Below are positions 1-8,737 of a stretch of DNA of 64,000 bases, piece by piece. How positions within the stretch are numbered: position 1 is the stretch's first letter; each line of letters starts with the position of its first letter. Below the pieces are notes generated by a model, which saw only the letters and a list, made by a program, of their open reading frames with translations, made no database searches and was not told where the DNA came from. The DNA lies in assembly GCA_022820665.1 (NCBI GenBank), contig JAJEFB010000041.1:120874-184873 (forward strand). Direction: 5' to 3'. The DNA comes from Anaerolineae bacterium. Lineage in GTDB: Bacteria > Chloroflexota > Anaerolineae > Aggregatilineales > Phototrophicaceae. Position numbers and translations under genes: made by a program.

Positions 1-1687
1 TCGGCGTCGGTTCAAGCGTCGGTTCGATTTCGGGCGCATCGCCCTCGACTTCCACCTGATAAGGCGCGTCGCCCACGAGGCCATAGCGCGCCACTTCGGC
101 GGGACCAACGATGATCGTGTAAGTCCCCGACTTCAAAGTGAGCGGCGCGTTATAACTGCGGCGCGGTCGAACGGACGTGTCGCCGAGCGCCGCTACGAAT
201 TCGCCGTCCGGTCCATAGACCGTGCCGTATGGCGAGTTGAGGTTGCCGCCGCTTAAGCCGCTGCCACCGGTGCGGATCTTGATCGTTACCGCTTGCCCCT
301 CAACCGCCTCGAAGCTGTATCGATGTTTTTCGTCGCCTTCGTGGATTTCGTTTTCCGTCACCTCGTTGAGCGTCAATGCGCCTATGTCGGTCGCGCCATC
401 GGCCAGCAACCGGAACGTAATCTCGTCTTCATCGTCGGCGGCGGGCGCGGCTATCTGCACGGTGGGTTCGGCAGGCGCGTCCGTTGCTGTAGCGGTCGCG
501 GGTATAGCCGTAACCTCCACGACCACCTCTTCAACGATGGTCTCCGGTTCTTGATTCGACCCAAACAAGAAACCTATCGCAAAGGCAAGAACGACCAGCG
601 CTGCCGCCGCTACCAGGGGCAACCGCGCGCGGCTGGGCGCGGCAATGGCATCGCTGATTGGCCGGTTGACTAAAACAGGCGGCTCAATCGGCGCGATGTC
701 ATTCTCTTCGTACAAGTAGCAAGCGGCTTCGTGCTTTGGCTTGTCCATCTTGTACAGTGGCGGCTGCTCGTCCAGGCATTTGTCCATGCGATGAGGGCAT
801 CGTGGATAATAGCGGCAGCCCTTCGAGGCAGCCGTGCGCATCTCTTCTTCGCTCGGCAGCGAAATATTGACATCCCATTTATCGGTCGGGTCGGGCACGG
901 GCACCGAATCGATCAAGAGTTGCACATAAGGGTGCTGCGGCGCGTCAATGACATCCATAGCGCTGCCGCGTTCGGCAGTCGTGCCTTGATAGAGCATGTA
1001 GATCTGGTCGCCGATTTGGTACGCCGTACTCAAGTCATGCGTGATATAGAGGAAAGAGATATTGTGATCGTCGCGCAGGCGCAGCATGGCATCCAAAATG
1101 GACGCGCGCAGCGAGGCATCTACCATGGATACGGGTTCATCAGCCACAATCAGACGCGGCTTGATCATATAAGCGCGGGCCATCATGATGCGCTGTCGCT
1201 GTCCGCCGCTCAACTGATGCGGATACTTGCGCAACACGTCCTCGCCGTACAAGCCGACAACGTTCAGCCCGGCTTCCACCATATCGCGATATTCGCTCTG
1301 ATTGTCCGACAGGCTGAAATGCTTGTTGACGAGATCAAAAACGTGGTCGATGCGATAAAAAGGATTATAGACGCCAAAAGGATCTTGAAAGACCGCCTGC
1401 ACGTTGCGGCGGTATTCTTTCAGTTGCTCGTTGCTCATGTCGGTGATGTCTTCGCCGTCGAAGATGATATTGCCCGAGCTGAGCTTGATGAAACCGAGGA
1501 CCAGGTTAGCCAGGGTCGTTTTGCCGCTGCCGCTTTCCCCGGCGATTGTCGTGATGGTCGCCGGGGATTCGGCGATAGTCATGTTAAAATTATCAAGCGC
1601 GACGACTGATTTCTTGCCGCCGCCCAAAAAACCGCCCGCAGAATAGATCTTGGTAGCGTCACGAATTTGCAATAGTGGCGAAGGCAT
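1..1687 (-). CDS. Oligopeptide-type ABC transporter ATPase fused to a transmembrane segment and extracellular-type domain (partial, runs off the window)
   Basis: Read by hand on the minus strand from ATG at 1687; the frame stays open for 562 codons to the window edge. Residues 1-340 are an OppF/DppF-type ATPase: Walker A GESGSGKT at 50-57, signature LSGGQ at 159-163, Walker B ending VADEP, then the Cys-containing oligopeptide C-terminal region (CRYYPRCPHRMDKC). Instead of stopping, the frame continues through a basic stretch into a hydrophobic segment (about 356-376), a Thr/Pro/Glu-rich linker, and a beta-rich region of about 130 residues that resembles pre-peptidase C-terminal (PPC) domains. 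The ATG overlaps the end of the preceding ATPase gene by 29 bases, so translation is probably coupled. The ATPase assignment is firm; the PPC likeness is by eye only. The true end lies outside the window. Confidence 0.85.
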   Translation of the reverse strand, partial: MPSPLLQIRDATKIYSAGGFLGGGKKSVVALDNFNMTIAESPATITTIAGESGSGKTTLANLVLGFIKLSSGNIIFDGEDITDMSNEQLKEYRRNVQAVFQDPFGVYNPFYRIDHVFDLVNKHFSLSDNQSEYRDMVEAGLNVVGLYGEDVLRKYPHQLSGGQRQRIMMARAYMIKPRLIVADEPVSMVDASLRASILDAMLRLRDDHNISFLYITHDLSTAYQIGDQIYMLYQGTTAERGSAMDVIDAPQHPYVQLLIDSVPVPDPTDKWDVNISLPSEEEMRTAASKGCRYYPRCPHRMDKCLDEQPPLYKMDKPKHEAACYLYEENDIAPIEPPVLVNRPISDAIAAPSRARLPLVAAAALVVLAFAIGFLFGSNQEPETIVEEVVVEVTAIPATATATDAPAEPTVQIAAPAADDEDEITFRLLADGATDIGALTLNEVTENEIHEGDEKHRYSFEAVEGQAVTIKIRTGGSGLSGGNLNSPYGTVYGPDGEFVAALGDTSVRPRRSYNAPLTLKSGTYTIIVGPAEVARYGLVGDAPYQVEVEGDAPEIEPTLEPTP

Positions 1688-2696
1688 TGGACCTCCTCTC
1701 TTCAAATTGCTCGTCGAATAAATGACAAGCAACTTCGTGCTTTTCGTCTACAATGATCTGTGATGGTTCTTCCACGGCGCAATGTTCCCAGGCGAAGGGG
1801 CAGCGCAACCGAAAGATGCAGCCAGAGGGCGGGTTGCGCGGATCGTGCGTGATGCCTTCGGTGATCTTCAAGGGTTTACGCTCTTTGATCGACGGGATGG
1901 AATCAATGAGCAGTTGCGTATAGGGATGCAGCGGCTTGGCATAGATGTTTTCCACCGGCGCGATCTCGACCATTTTGCCAGCGTACATCACCGCGATGCG
2001 ATCAACGATCTGCGCCAGCAAACCCATATCGTGGCCGATGACGATCAGGGAAACGCCGATCTCGTCTTTCACCTCCACCAGGGTCTGCGCCACAATCCGC
2101 TGCACCACCACATCCAGCGCGCTCGTCGCCTCGTCGGCAATGACAACCGTCGGATGCAGCGCCACGCCCATGGCGATGCAAACGCGCTGCTTCATCCCGC
2201 CGCTGAGTTCGTGAGGGTACATATTGTAGATGCGGTTCGGCAAGCCCACTTGCGCGAACAAATTGTAGATGCGCTCGCGCAGAGCCTCTTTGTCGCTCTG
2301 CTTGCCCTCGTGAGATTCGATGACGTCGATGATCTGGTCTTTGACGCGCATCGTCGGGTTGAGCGAATTCATGGCGCCTTGCGGGATCAGCGACAAGCCG
2401 GTCCAGCGGAACTTGCGCAATTCCTCTTCGGTCAGGTCCAGCACCTCGGCGCCTTCAACCTCAATGCTGCCATGCACGATGTAGCCGGGCGGCTGAACCA
2501 ATTGCAGAATGCCGTAAGCCGTGGTCGATTTGCCGCAGCCCGATTCCCCGACCAAACCGAGCGTCTCGCCCTCGTACAACTTGAAGCTGATATCGCTGAC
2601 GGCGATGACATCACCCTGCGGCGTGGCGTAATGAATCCGCAGGTTATCTACATTGAGAACGACGCGGTCGCTGCCGGATCTATTCTGCTCAGACAT
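1659..2696 (-). CDS. Oligopeptide/dipeptide-type ABC transporter ATP-binding protein (OppD/DppD-like)
   Basis: This 345-residue protein is one of the two cytoplasmic ATPases powering the family-5 importer encoded here. Walker A GESGCGKS is at residues 50-57, the signature reads LSGGMKQR, Walker B ends in IADEATSALD, and the switch histidine sits in IVIGHDMG. The C-terminus has the Cys-containing region (CIFRLRCPFAWEHC) typical of Opp/Dpp ATPases. It lies 21 bases after the OppC-like permease gene and overlaps the next ATPase. Opp/Dpp-type importers carry peptides, nickel or oligosaccharides; the substrate here cannot be read from the ATPase. The nearby GntR/LacI-type regulator favours a carbohydrate. 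Confidence 0.93.
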   Translation of the reverse strand: MSEQNRSGSDRVVLNVDNLRIHYATPQGDVIAVSDISFKLYEGETLGLVGESGCGKSTTAYGILQLVQPPGYIVHGSIEVEGAEVLDLTEEELRKFRWTGLSLIPQGAMNSLNPTMRVKDQIIDVIESHEGKQSDKEALRERIYNLFAQVGLPNRIYNMYPHELSGGMKQRVCIAMGVALHPTVVIADEATSALDVVVQRIVAQTLVEVKDEIGVSLIVIGHDMGLLAQIVDRIAVMYAGKMVEIAPVENIYAKPLHPYTQLLIDSIPSIKERKPLKITEGITHDPRNPPSGCIFRLRCPFAWEHCAVEEPSQIIVDEKHEVACHLFDEQFEERRSNAFATIANS

Positions 2697-2717
2697 GATC
2701 TACGATCCCTTCCGGCT

Positions 2718-3695
2718 CTAATTCGCTTTGCGCAGGCGCGGGTTGGCAATTTCGTCCAAGCCCAGGTTGATCAGCAAAAGCGCGATGAAGACAATCGCCA
2801 GGATCACAGTCGGGATGCCCCACCACCACCACATATTGCGCAGCAAGGCGGCCGCCTCAATCGAGAAGAAGATGGAGACGCCCAGCGAAGGAATGCGCTG
2901 TGGACCGAAACCGAGCAACTCCAAGCCCACCGCCGACAGAATCGCGCCGGTCATGTTGCCGATGTAGCTCGCGGCCAGGTAAGGCAGCAGGTTGGGCATG
3001 ATCTCGCGGTACATAATATCGCGCATGGGCACACCGGAAAGACGAGCCATTTGCACATATCCGCTTTCGCGCATGCTGAGCACCTGCGCGCGGATATAAC
3101 GCGTCGGCGTCGCCCAGGCGAACATCGAAATCAAAAGCGCCATCGTCACCAAATCAATGTATGGCAAGACCGATTGAATGACAATGAGCACCAGGAGGGA
3201 GGGAATGGTGATGGTCACATCGGTCGCCAAGCGAATGACATCATCGACCCAGCCGCCGACGAAACCCGCCAGAAAACCCAGGAGGATGCCGACAGCCATG
3301 CCAACGGAGGCAGCAATCACGCCGACGCCGATCGTCCGCGGGGTGCCAACAATCAGCAGCGCCAGCATGTCGCGCCCGCTGTTTTCGGTACCGAGCGGAT
3401 GCTCGGGAATGCCCTCCTGGTCGCGCCAGTTGGTGAAGCCGAGGGGAGGCATGTTCAAAGGCGAGCTGCCAGCCAGCGCCAGCTCAGTGTCCCAGAACAT
3501 ATTGCCCAGGAAGATCAGGAAAAAGATGAAACCAATAATAAACGCGCCAGTGAGGAACTTCCAGTTGAGCCATGGGTTGTCGAAGCGATTGAAAGATCCA
3601 GCCTTCTTTTTCCCGCCGGCAACAGGCGCGAGACCAGCATAGCGACTGTCAATATCTTTAACAGGGGGGCTGCCAGAAGAATTGGAGTCAGCCAT
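2718..3695 (-). CDS. ABC transporter permease, OppC/DppC family
   Basis: This 325-residue inner-membrane permease has a long cytoplasmic N-terminus of about 48 residues, a first membrane helix near 49-68, a periplasmic loop containing the common EHPLGTENSGRDM sequence of DppC proteins, then five further hydrophobic segments. The loop that contacts the ATPase lies around the segment beginning YREIMPNLLPYLAAS. Length and topology are usual for the family, apart from the extended Ser/Gly/Lys-rich N-terminus. It starts 2 bases after the DppB-like gene ends, so the two should be co-translated. Confidence 0.93.
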   Translation of the reverse strand: MADSNSSGSPPVKDIDSRYAGLAPVAGGKKKAGSFNRFDNPWLNWKFLTGAFIIGFIFFLIFLGNMFWDTELALAGSSPLNMPPLGFTNWRDQEGIPEHPLGTENSGRDMLALLIVGTPRTIGVGVIAASVGMAVGILLGFLAGFVGGWVDDVIRLATDVTITIPSLLVLIVIQSVLPYIDLVTMALLISMFAWATPTRYIRAQVLSMRESGYVQMARLSGVPMRDIMYREIMPNLLPYLAASYIGNMTGAILSAVGLELLGFGPQRIPSLGVSIFFSIEAAALLRNMWWWWGIPTVILAIVFIALLLINLGLDEIANPRLRKAN

Positions 3696-3697
3696 GT

Positions 3698-4708
3698 TTA
3701 CCTCCCTTCCAAGCTAATCCGCGGGTCGATCAGCGGGTAAGTCAGGTCGATGATCAGCACCGCCAGCGCGCTCGTCACAATTAGGATGAAAGAGGTGCCT
3801 TGAATCAGACCGAAATCCTGCGTGTTGATGCCGGAATAGATCAAGTTGCCCATCCCGTTGTAGGTGAACATGATCTCCACCAGCACCGAGCCGCTAACCA
3901 GCGTCCCAATCGAAACCGCCAGCGCCGTCATCTGCGGCAAGATCGCATTGCGGATCATATAGCGATACAAGACGTAAAAGGGTTTCAAGCCCTTGGCTTG
4001 CGCCAGGATCATGTAATCTTCGCCTTCAATGGTGACCATCATGCCGCGCATGCCCAGGGCCCAAAAGCCGAAGGTCGCCAATACGATGGACATGGCGGGC
4101 AGGAAGCCGTGATAAAGCACGCTGCCGAAGAACTCCAGCGTCAGCTCGGGCGACATCCCGCGGGCATAGGAGCCGACTAGCGGGAAAATAGGAAGCTTAA
4201 AGCCGAATATATAGACCAGCAGCAAACTCAACAGCGCCGGCGGCACCGATGTGAAAGACATCGATATGGGTATCAGCACTCTCAACAGCTTGGGCGTTCG
4301 CTTCCAAGCCAGCAAAGCGCCGCAGAGATTGCCCACGGTGAAGAATATGGCTGTCGCGATGCCGACCAGTCCAATGGTCCAAGGCAGGGCCCGCCCCACC
4401 AATTCCGATACCTTCGCCGGGAAATTCGCCAGCGAATAACCGAGGTCTAGGCGCAGGGTATTGCCCAGAAAACGAAAATACTGGACATAAAGCGGGTCAT
4501 CGAGGCCGAAGCGCTTGCGCCAGGCTTCAATGATCAGATCGGCGTTTTCAACAAAGCCCTCTTGACGAGACATGCGCGCGATCATCGCCGAGATCGGATC
4601 GCCCGGCGCCAACCGCGGGATGATGAAGATCAAGGTCGCCGCCACCCATATTGTCAGGAAGAAAACCAGTAACCGGCGCAACAAATAGTTGAGTGAAAAA
4701 ATTCCCAT
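3698..4708 (-). CDS. ABC transporter permease, OppB/DppB family
   Basis: A 336-residue partner permease of the importer. It begins with the usual DppB N-terminal helix (about residues 9-31), followed by the conserved PRLAPGDP sequence, the FGLDDPLYVQY segment that precedes the large external loop, and five more hydrophobic helices. The cytoplasmic coupling loop is near the segment YMIRNAILPQMTALA. It is the first gene after a 258-base gap that separates it from the binding-protein gene; the gap contains a hairpin that may lower expression of the membrane genes relative to the binding protein. Confidence 0.93.
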   Translation of the reverse strand: MGIFSLNYLLRRLLVFFLTIWVAATLIFIIPRLAPGDPISAMIARMSRQEGFVENADLIIEAWRKRFGLDDPLYVQYFRFLGNTLRLDLGYSLANFPAKVSELVGRALPWTIGLVGIATAIFFTVGNLCGALLAWKRTPKLLRVLIPISMSFTSVPPALLSLLLVYIFGFKLPIFPLVGSYARGMSPELTLEFFGSVLYHGFLPAMSIVLATFGFWALGMRGMMVTIEGEDYMILAQAKGLKPFYVLYRYMIRNAILPQMTALAVSIGTLVSGSVLVEIMFTYNGMGNLIYSGINTQDFGLIQGTSFILIVTSALAVLIIDLTYPLIDPRISLEGR

Positions 4709-4911
4709 GTGAGCGCCCTTCTCTACAAACTTAAACCTTTATGAAAGCATTAGCATCAAATCATTTCAGAAATCTTTTTAATAAACCGCGTCGCTCAAGC
4801 GACGAGAAGGCTTGTTATTTTGCGTGAGCATGACAGTTCTTCTCGCTGCCGCCGAGCGGCTTATTCTGGCAACTGCTATTCCTTTGCCTTGCAACGCTCC
4901 GATTGTGAAAC

Positions 4912-4946
4912 GAGGCTGGGGCCGCGCTAAGGCGACCCCAAACCTC
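4912..4946 (-). terminator. Stem-loop between binding-protein and permease genes
   Basis: On the minus strand GAGG-TTTGGGG pairs with CCCC-AGCCTC around a loop of about 14 bases, a short distance after the binding-protein stop. It is followed by GTTTC rather than a clear U run, so it may be an attenuator or an mRNA-stabilising hairpin of the kind often found after binding-protein genes, not a full terminator. A second small palindrome (GTCGCT-CA-AGCGAC, 4790-4803) lies closer to the permease gene. Nothing else was recognised in this 258-base gap. Confidence 0.45.
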
Positions 4947-4966
4947 AAAAGGAATCAAATCGCCCC

Positions 4967-6709
4967 TTACATGCCAGCCTTGCGCAGCTCGGAGATGATC
5001 TGATGCGTCGATTGCCACCAGGTGGCTGGGTGGTTGAAGTTATTCTCAGCCGTCGGCCAGCCTTCCCAGTAGGTGCTGTTGAAGGGAATCAGCTTGGTCG
5101 CCTGGTTCAGCGGGAGGATTGGCAGGTCTTCATAGAAGTACTCATAAGCCTCGAGTACCAAGGGGATAACCTGAGGATCGCCCAGCGGGAGCGTGCCAAT
5201 CTGCTCGACAAGACCGCTGTAAGCCTCGTTGTTCATGCCAGACCAGCGGGCGTGGTTGCTGCCGGAGGAACGCTCGCCAATCGGCACATAGTGACGGGCC
5301 GTGTAGCGATCCAGCGAAGCCCAGGGCTCGTTGACCGAACCGCAGGCGTCCCAGTCGGTGGTGGCTTCGTAGTTGCCGAAGCGCTTGTTGTCGTCCCAGG
5401 TGGGTCCGGCGATAACCGCGGCGCTGGCGTTGATGCCGAAGGCGCGCAGTTGCTCAACCAGAACCGATGTGATACGACGCTTCTCGATGAAGCCCTCGTG
5501 GACCTGAATCGCCAGATTCAAGACGCTGCCATCAGCATCTTGCCACAAGCCGTCGCCGCCGCGCACGTAACCGTTCTTGGTCAGCAGTTCTTCAGCAGCA
5601 GCGTGGTTCGAGGTGGAACTGAGGCCCATGCCGGCGTCTTCAATGGCGTCGATGAAGGGGAACATGGCGCCGTACTCAACGAACATCGTGCGCGAGGGGA
5701 TGGTCACGCCCTCGTATGCGACCTCGATGATGTTGTCGCGGTCGACAATGTGGTTAATCGCCCAGCGCATTTCCGGGTTGTCCCAAGGCTCGACATCCGT
5801 CTGGAAGGTCAACTGCCGCGGGCAGGGATCCAGCCATACAAATGGCATGCCATCGACCCAGGCGAAGATCTTGTCGTTCTGCGCCTGCATGGCCTCGAAG
5901 GCGCCCAGAGTGACGTCCATGATGCTGTCAACTTCGTTGTTGACGGCTAGGGTGGTGCGAATCTGGTCGTTACCGGTGATGATCCAGATCAGACGCAGCG
6001 GCTCTGGCATGCTCAAGGCGCCGGTTGCAGCGCCCCACCAATCGTCGTTGCGGTCATAGATCCAGGTGGTCTCGTCGGCGTGGCTCAGCGTGTAGGGACC
6101 GGAACCAACCGGCGGGAAGTTCTTGAAGGTGAAGGGATCTTCATCCGCCCAGACGTGCTCCGGTACGATGAGCAGTTCGCCGCCGATTTTGACCGTCAAC
6201 AGGTCAAGCTGGAAGCGCGGGTTGGGCTGCTTCAGGTTGAACTGAACGGTTTGGGCGTCGATGGCTTCCACGCTCTCGACCCAGGTCTGAACTTTGCCAG
6301 CGCGCCAGAGCCCCGAGTTATCCGGGTTGCCCAGCATCTCAAAGGTGAAGACGACATCATCGGCGTCCATCGCTTCGCCATCGGACCATGCCGCGCCTTC
6401 GCGCAGGTTCAGGGTCCAGACATCGAGCGAATCATTGCTGGAAGCGCTCTCGCCCAGCCAAGGCATGATTTCGCCGGTTTCATAGTTCAGGATGAAGAGC
6501 GGCTCAAAAACAGCTTGGCCCAAACCACCGTTGCCGAGATTGTTCGGCACGTAGGGATTGTAGTTATCGAAGGCGGGCTGGGCGCCGACACGACCGTCGC
6601 GATCGAGAATGACGGTGTCTTCGCGCGCGACATCTTGCGCGACAGCGGTCAAGCTGAACGCGGCAAAGACGACGACGAGAAGTACGAAGAGAATCGATCT
6701 TGCTTTCAT
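4967..6709 (-). CDS. Family-5 extracellular solute-binding protein of ABC importer
   Basis: A 580-residue exported binding protein. Residues 1-24 are a signal peptide (hydrophobic core, AVA before Q25-D26); no lipobox cysteine is present. The body has SBP_bac_5 features: an N-terminal segment on the final state of the complex (GQAVFEPLFILNYETGEI), the WTLNLREGAAWSDGE sequence, and FKNFPPVGSGPY. The size fits peptide/oligosaccharide-binding members. It is transcribed ahead of the DppBCDF-like genes and behind the regulator gene. A strong ribosome-binding site (AGGAG) sits inside a small inverted repeat just upstream. The paralogue at 56838-58739 has the same layout and lies in an operon with a GH172 gene, so a carbohydrate ligand is plausible but unproven. 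Confidence 0.92.
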   Translation of the reverse strand: MKARSILFVLLVVVFAAFSLTAVAQDVAREDTVILDRDGRVGAQPAFDNYNPYVPNNLGNGGLGQAVFEPLFILNYETGEIMPWLGESASSNDSLDVWTLNLREGAAWSDGEAMDADDVVFTFEMLGNPDNSGLWRAGKVQTWVESVEAIDAQTVQFNLKQPNPRFQLDLLTVKIGGELLIVPEHVWADEDPFTFKNFPPVGSGPYTLSHADETTWIYDRNDDWWGAATGALSMPEPLRLIWIITGNDQIRTTLAVNNEVDSIMDVTLGAFEAMQAQNDKIFAWVDGMPFVWLDPCPRQLTFQTDVEPWDNPEMRWAINHIVDRDNIIEVAYEGVTIPSRTMFVEYGAMFPFIDAIEDAGMGLSSTSNHAAAEELLTKNGYVRGGDGLWQDADGSVLNLAIQVHEGFIEKRRITSVLVEQLRAFGINASAAVIAGPTWDDNKRFGNYEATTDWDACGSVNEPWASLDRYTARHYVPIGERSSGSNHARWSGMNNEAYSGLVEQIGTLPLGDPQVIPLVLEAYEYFYEDLPILPLNQATKLIPFNSTYWEGWPTAENNFNHPATWWQSTHQIISELRKAGM

Positions 6710-6711
6710 GG

Positions 6712-6727
6712 GTTGTACTCCTACAAC
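6712..6727 (-). promoter_or_regulatory. Inverted repeat enclosing the binding-protein ribosome-binding site
   Basis: GTTGTA and TACAAC form a perfect 6-base inverted repeat with a 4-base centre. On the coding strand the AGGAG ribosome-binding site lies across the centre and right arm, directly before the ATG at 6709. It could be an operator or an RNA hairpin that presents the site in its loop. Confidence 0.4.
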
Positions 6728-6871
6728 TAATCAATAAGCGATATGCGTTTGCCAACTCCGGTATTGGTTTGTCATTCGGGGCGAATGACGGGCGCGTTGA
6801 CGGCACCCTGGACTAACAAAGATTGCTTCGTCCTGTTTCTTCCGATCTGGCCTCCTCTCCCAAATCCATGT

Positions 6872-8044
6872 CTATTGCCGCATGACCAACAATGGCGCTG
6901 CGGTTGAACTTCGGATTCGCAACTGAGTCGGCACCTCGTGAGAGCGGGGAGACATTTCTCCGCCCCGCAAACGCTCTATCAGCATCCGAGACGCGACTTG
7001 GCCCAACTCATAGGCATTTTGAGATACAGTTGTTAGCGGGACACCAATATGAGAAGCCATACCAATATCGTCAAAACCGACTATTGATACATCATCAGGC
7101 ACGGCATAGCCAATATTCCGTAGCGCGCTCATCGCGATAATCGCCAGAATATCGTTGATACAAACTATCGCTGTTGGCTTGGGATCAATGGCGTCCATAA
7201 ACCCTTCAACCTGCGTTATGATCTGCTGGCTCTGCTCGCCGACCAAGCTGTAGATATCGGTCTCGTGGAATTCGTGGCGCGCCGGCAGATTGATTTTCCA
7301 AGGGGCATAGGCAACCATGCCACGCTCTTCAATGGCGGTCACATAGCCGCGATGCCGTTCATTGACTGGATGGAGATCGTCGATATTTGGCATTAACGGC
7401 ACAATGTGCTGATGCCCTAAATCAATCAGATGATGAACCAGATCATAAGAGCCGCCGTAATTATCACTCGATACATAATCGGCTCTGATACCTTCTATTA
7501 GACGATCCATAAAGACGATGGGAATCTTGCGACTCTCGTATTCCAACAGAATGGATCTGGTAATATCCGCGGGTTTGGCATTCGCCCAGAGCATCAGGCC
7601 GGCGACGTTGTCATCCAACAATTGTTGCAAAATACGCGTTTCGTCATCGCGGTCTTGTGAATTGCTGAATATCACCTGATAGCCAGCAGAACGCAATTCG
7701 GTCTGGGCGCTGCTTAGGATATTGGTATGAATTTCGTTGTGGAAACTACAGGTGAGGTAACCGATGGAGCGGCTGGCGACATGGTGCTGGTGCTGGTAAA
7801 CGACAAAAGTGCCGCGCCCCGCTGTTCGTTTGATCAAGCCTTCAATTTCAATCCGTTGCAAGGCGATGCGCACGGTGGTTCGGCTAATATCCAAATGCTT
7901 GGACAATTGCGTTTCGGTGGGGATTCGCTCACCGTACCGCCATCGCTCCGATACGATCAAACGACGCAATTGATTGTGCAACTGCACATGCAAGGAGATG
8001 AAACTGCTGTGGTCGAGCCGGATTTCACCGAGTTTATCGTGCAT
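6872..8044 (-). CDS. GntR-type winged-helix / LacI-type sugar-binding transcriptional regulator (AraR-like layout)
   Basis: A 390-residue regulator with an N-terminal GntR winged helix (ERIPTETQLSKHLDISRTTVRIALQRIE) followed by a LacI/periplasmic-binding-type effector domain (SIGYLTCSFHNEIHTNILSSA at its start; VPDDVSIVGFDDIGMASHIGVPLTTV near its end). This is the layout of the arabinose repressor AraR. I chose the ATG at 8044. The longer frame needs a TTG at 8101 and would place a palindromic operator-like sequence (8081-8100) inside the gene. It lies upstream of, and on the same strand as, the ABC importer operon, which it probably controls together with itself. The effector is unknown, most likely a sugar. 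Confidence 0.9.
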   Translation of the reverse strand: MHDKLGEIRLDHSSFISLHVQLHNQLRRLIVSERWRYGERIPTETQLSKHLDISRTTVRIALQRIEIEGLIKRTAGRGTFVVYQHQHHVASRSIGYLTCSFHNEIHTNILSSAQTELRSAGYQVIFSNSQDRDDETRILQQLLDDNVAGLMLWANAKPADITRSILLEYESRKIPIVFMDRLIEGIRADYVSSDNYGGSYDLVHHLIDLGHQHIVPLMPNIDDLHPVNERHRGYVTAIEERGMVAYAPWKINLPARHEFHETDIYSLVGEQSQQIITQVEGFMDAIDPKPTAIVCINDILAIIAMSALRNIGYAVPDDVSIVGFDDIGMASHIGVPLTTVSQNAYELGQVASRMLIERLRGGEMSPRSHEVPTQLRIRSSTAAPLLVMRQ

Positions 8045-8080
8045 AGAAAGCGATAATCTAAGCAAATAGTACTTTTGAAA

Positions 8081-8100
8081 TGTACATAAATGTATGTACA
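8081..8100. promoter_or_regulatory. Putative operator for the GntR/LacI regulator
   Basis: TGTACAT and ATGTACA form a perfect 7-base inverted repeat with a 6-base spacer, 37 bases upstream of the chosen ATG of the regulator. The half-site resembles the TTGTAC/GTACAA half-sites known for AraR-type GntR regulators. Position and symmetry suggest autoregulation. Confidence 0.5.
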
Positions 8101-8320
8101 ATCCGTGACTTTATCATGAACTAAGCCAACATGCAATAGAGCAAAAGTCGAGAGTTTCGTTGTCGGCAGCCGGCAAATGTTATAAGCAGCGCGCAACAAT
8201 CGCCATGCTCTATGTTATGATTCTCTCGCCGCTGGATTCCATGGCCGCGGCGTCAAGCCCAGAGCTTGAGAAACAGCGCAGCCCTGATCATCACAATTAG
8301 AAAGGCAGAGGAGACAACTC

Positions 8321-8707
8321 GTGGAAGCCACTCGCAACCAGACAGGCTGCATGAAGACCACAATCATCATGGTTGGAGCCGCAGTCACGTTCATCGCTAT
8401 AATAATCCTGCTCGCCGATATCAAGTGCAGTTACGATATCGAAAACTGGTGGGCGCCGCTCTATCCCAACGGCGAGACTGTTTTAGTCGAGTATGATCTG
8501 TTTCGTCCGCGCGCCCTGGGTGAGACCAAGTGGGTCCTGGAATCGTCCGATGATGTCGAGACGGTGAAACAATTCTATCGCGAAAAGCGCCTTGAAACGC
8601 TCGATGCTGGCAAGACGCGCGGCTTGGCATGGAGCGAGTCCTTCGTGACGCCCCTGGAAAACGGCCAGGGCAGCCGAATCATTATCTCAAGCGCTTGCGG
8701 CACATAA
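8321..8707 (+). CDS. Small membrane-anchored hypothetical protein
   Basis: A 128-residue protein of unknown function. The GTG start at 8321 is preceded by GAGGAG with 7-base spacing; ATG at 8351 is an alternative. One hydrophobic helix lies at about residues 14-32, followed by a soluble domain of about 90 residues that should lie outside the cytoplasm. That domain contains the segments WWAPLYPNGETVLVEYDLF and SSDDVETVKQFY and ends SACGT. I do not recognise the family. It precedes the sugar isomerase gene on the same strand by 30 bases, so the two may be co-transcribed. Confidence 0.7.
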   Translation: MEATRNQTGCMKTTIIMVGAAVTFIAIIILLADIKCSYDIENWWAPLYPNGETVLVEYDLFRPRALGETKWVLESSDDVETVKQFYREKRLETLDAGKTRGLAWSESFVTPLENGQGSRIIISSACGT

Positions 8708-8737
8708 TCTCAAGCGTCCGCAAATCAAGGATCGGTG

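Noticed and set aside
1782..3740. 652-codon plus-strand open frame
   Set aside because: It lies opposite the ABC ATPase and permease genes, which have clear motifs. It is Arg/Gln/His/Asp-rich, as expected for the antisense frame of GC-rich genes.
8045..8101. Longer N-terminus for the GntR/LacI regulator
   Set aside because: It needs a TTG start without a ribosome-binding site and covers the operator-like palindrome.
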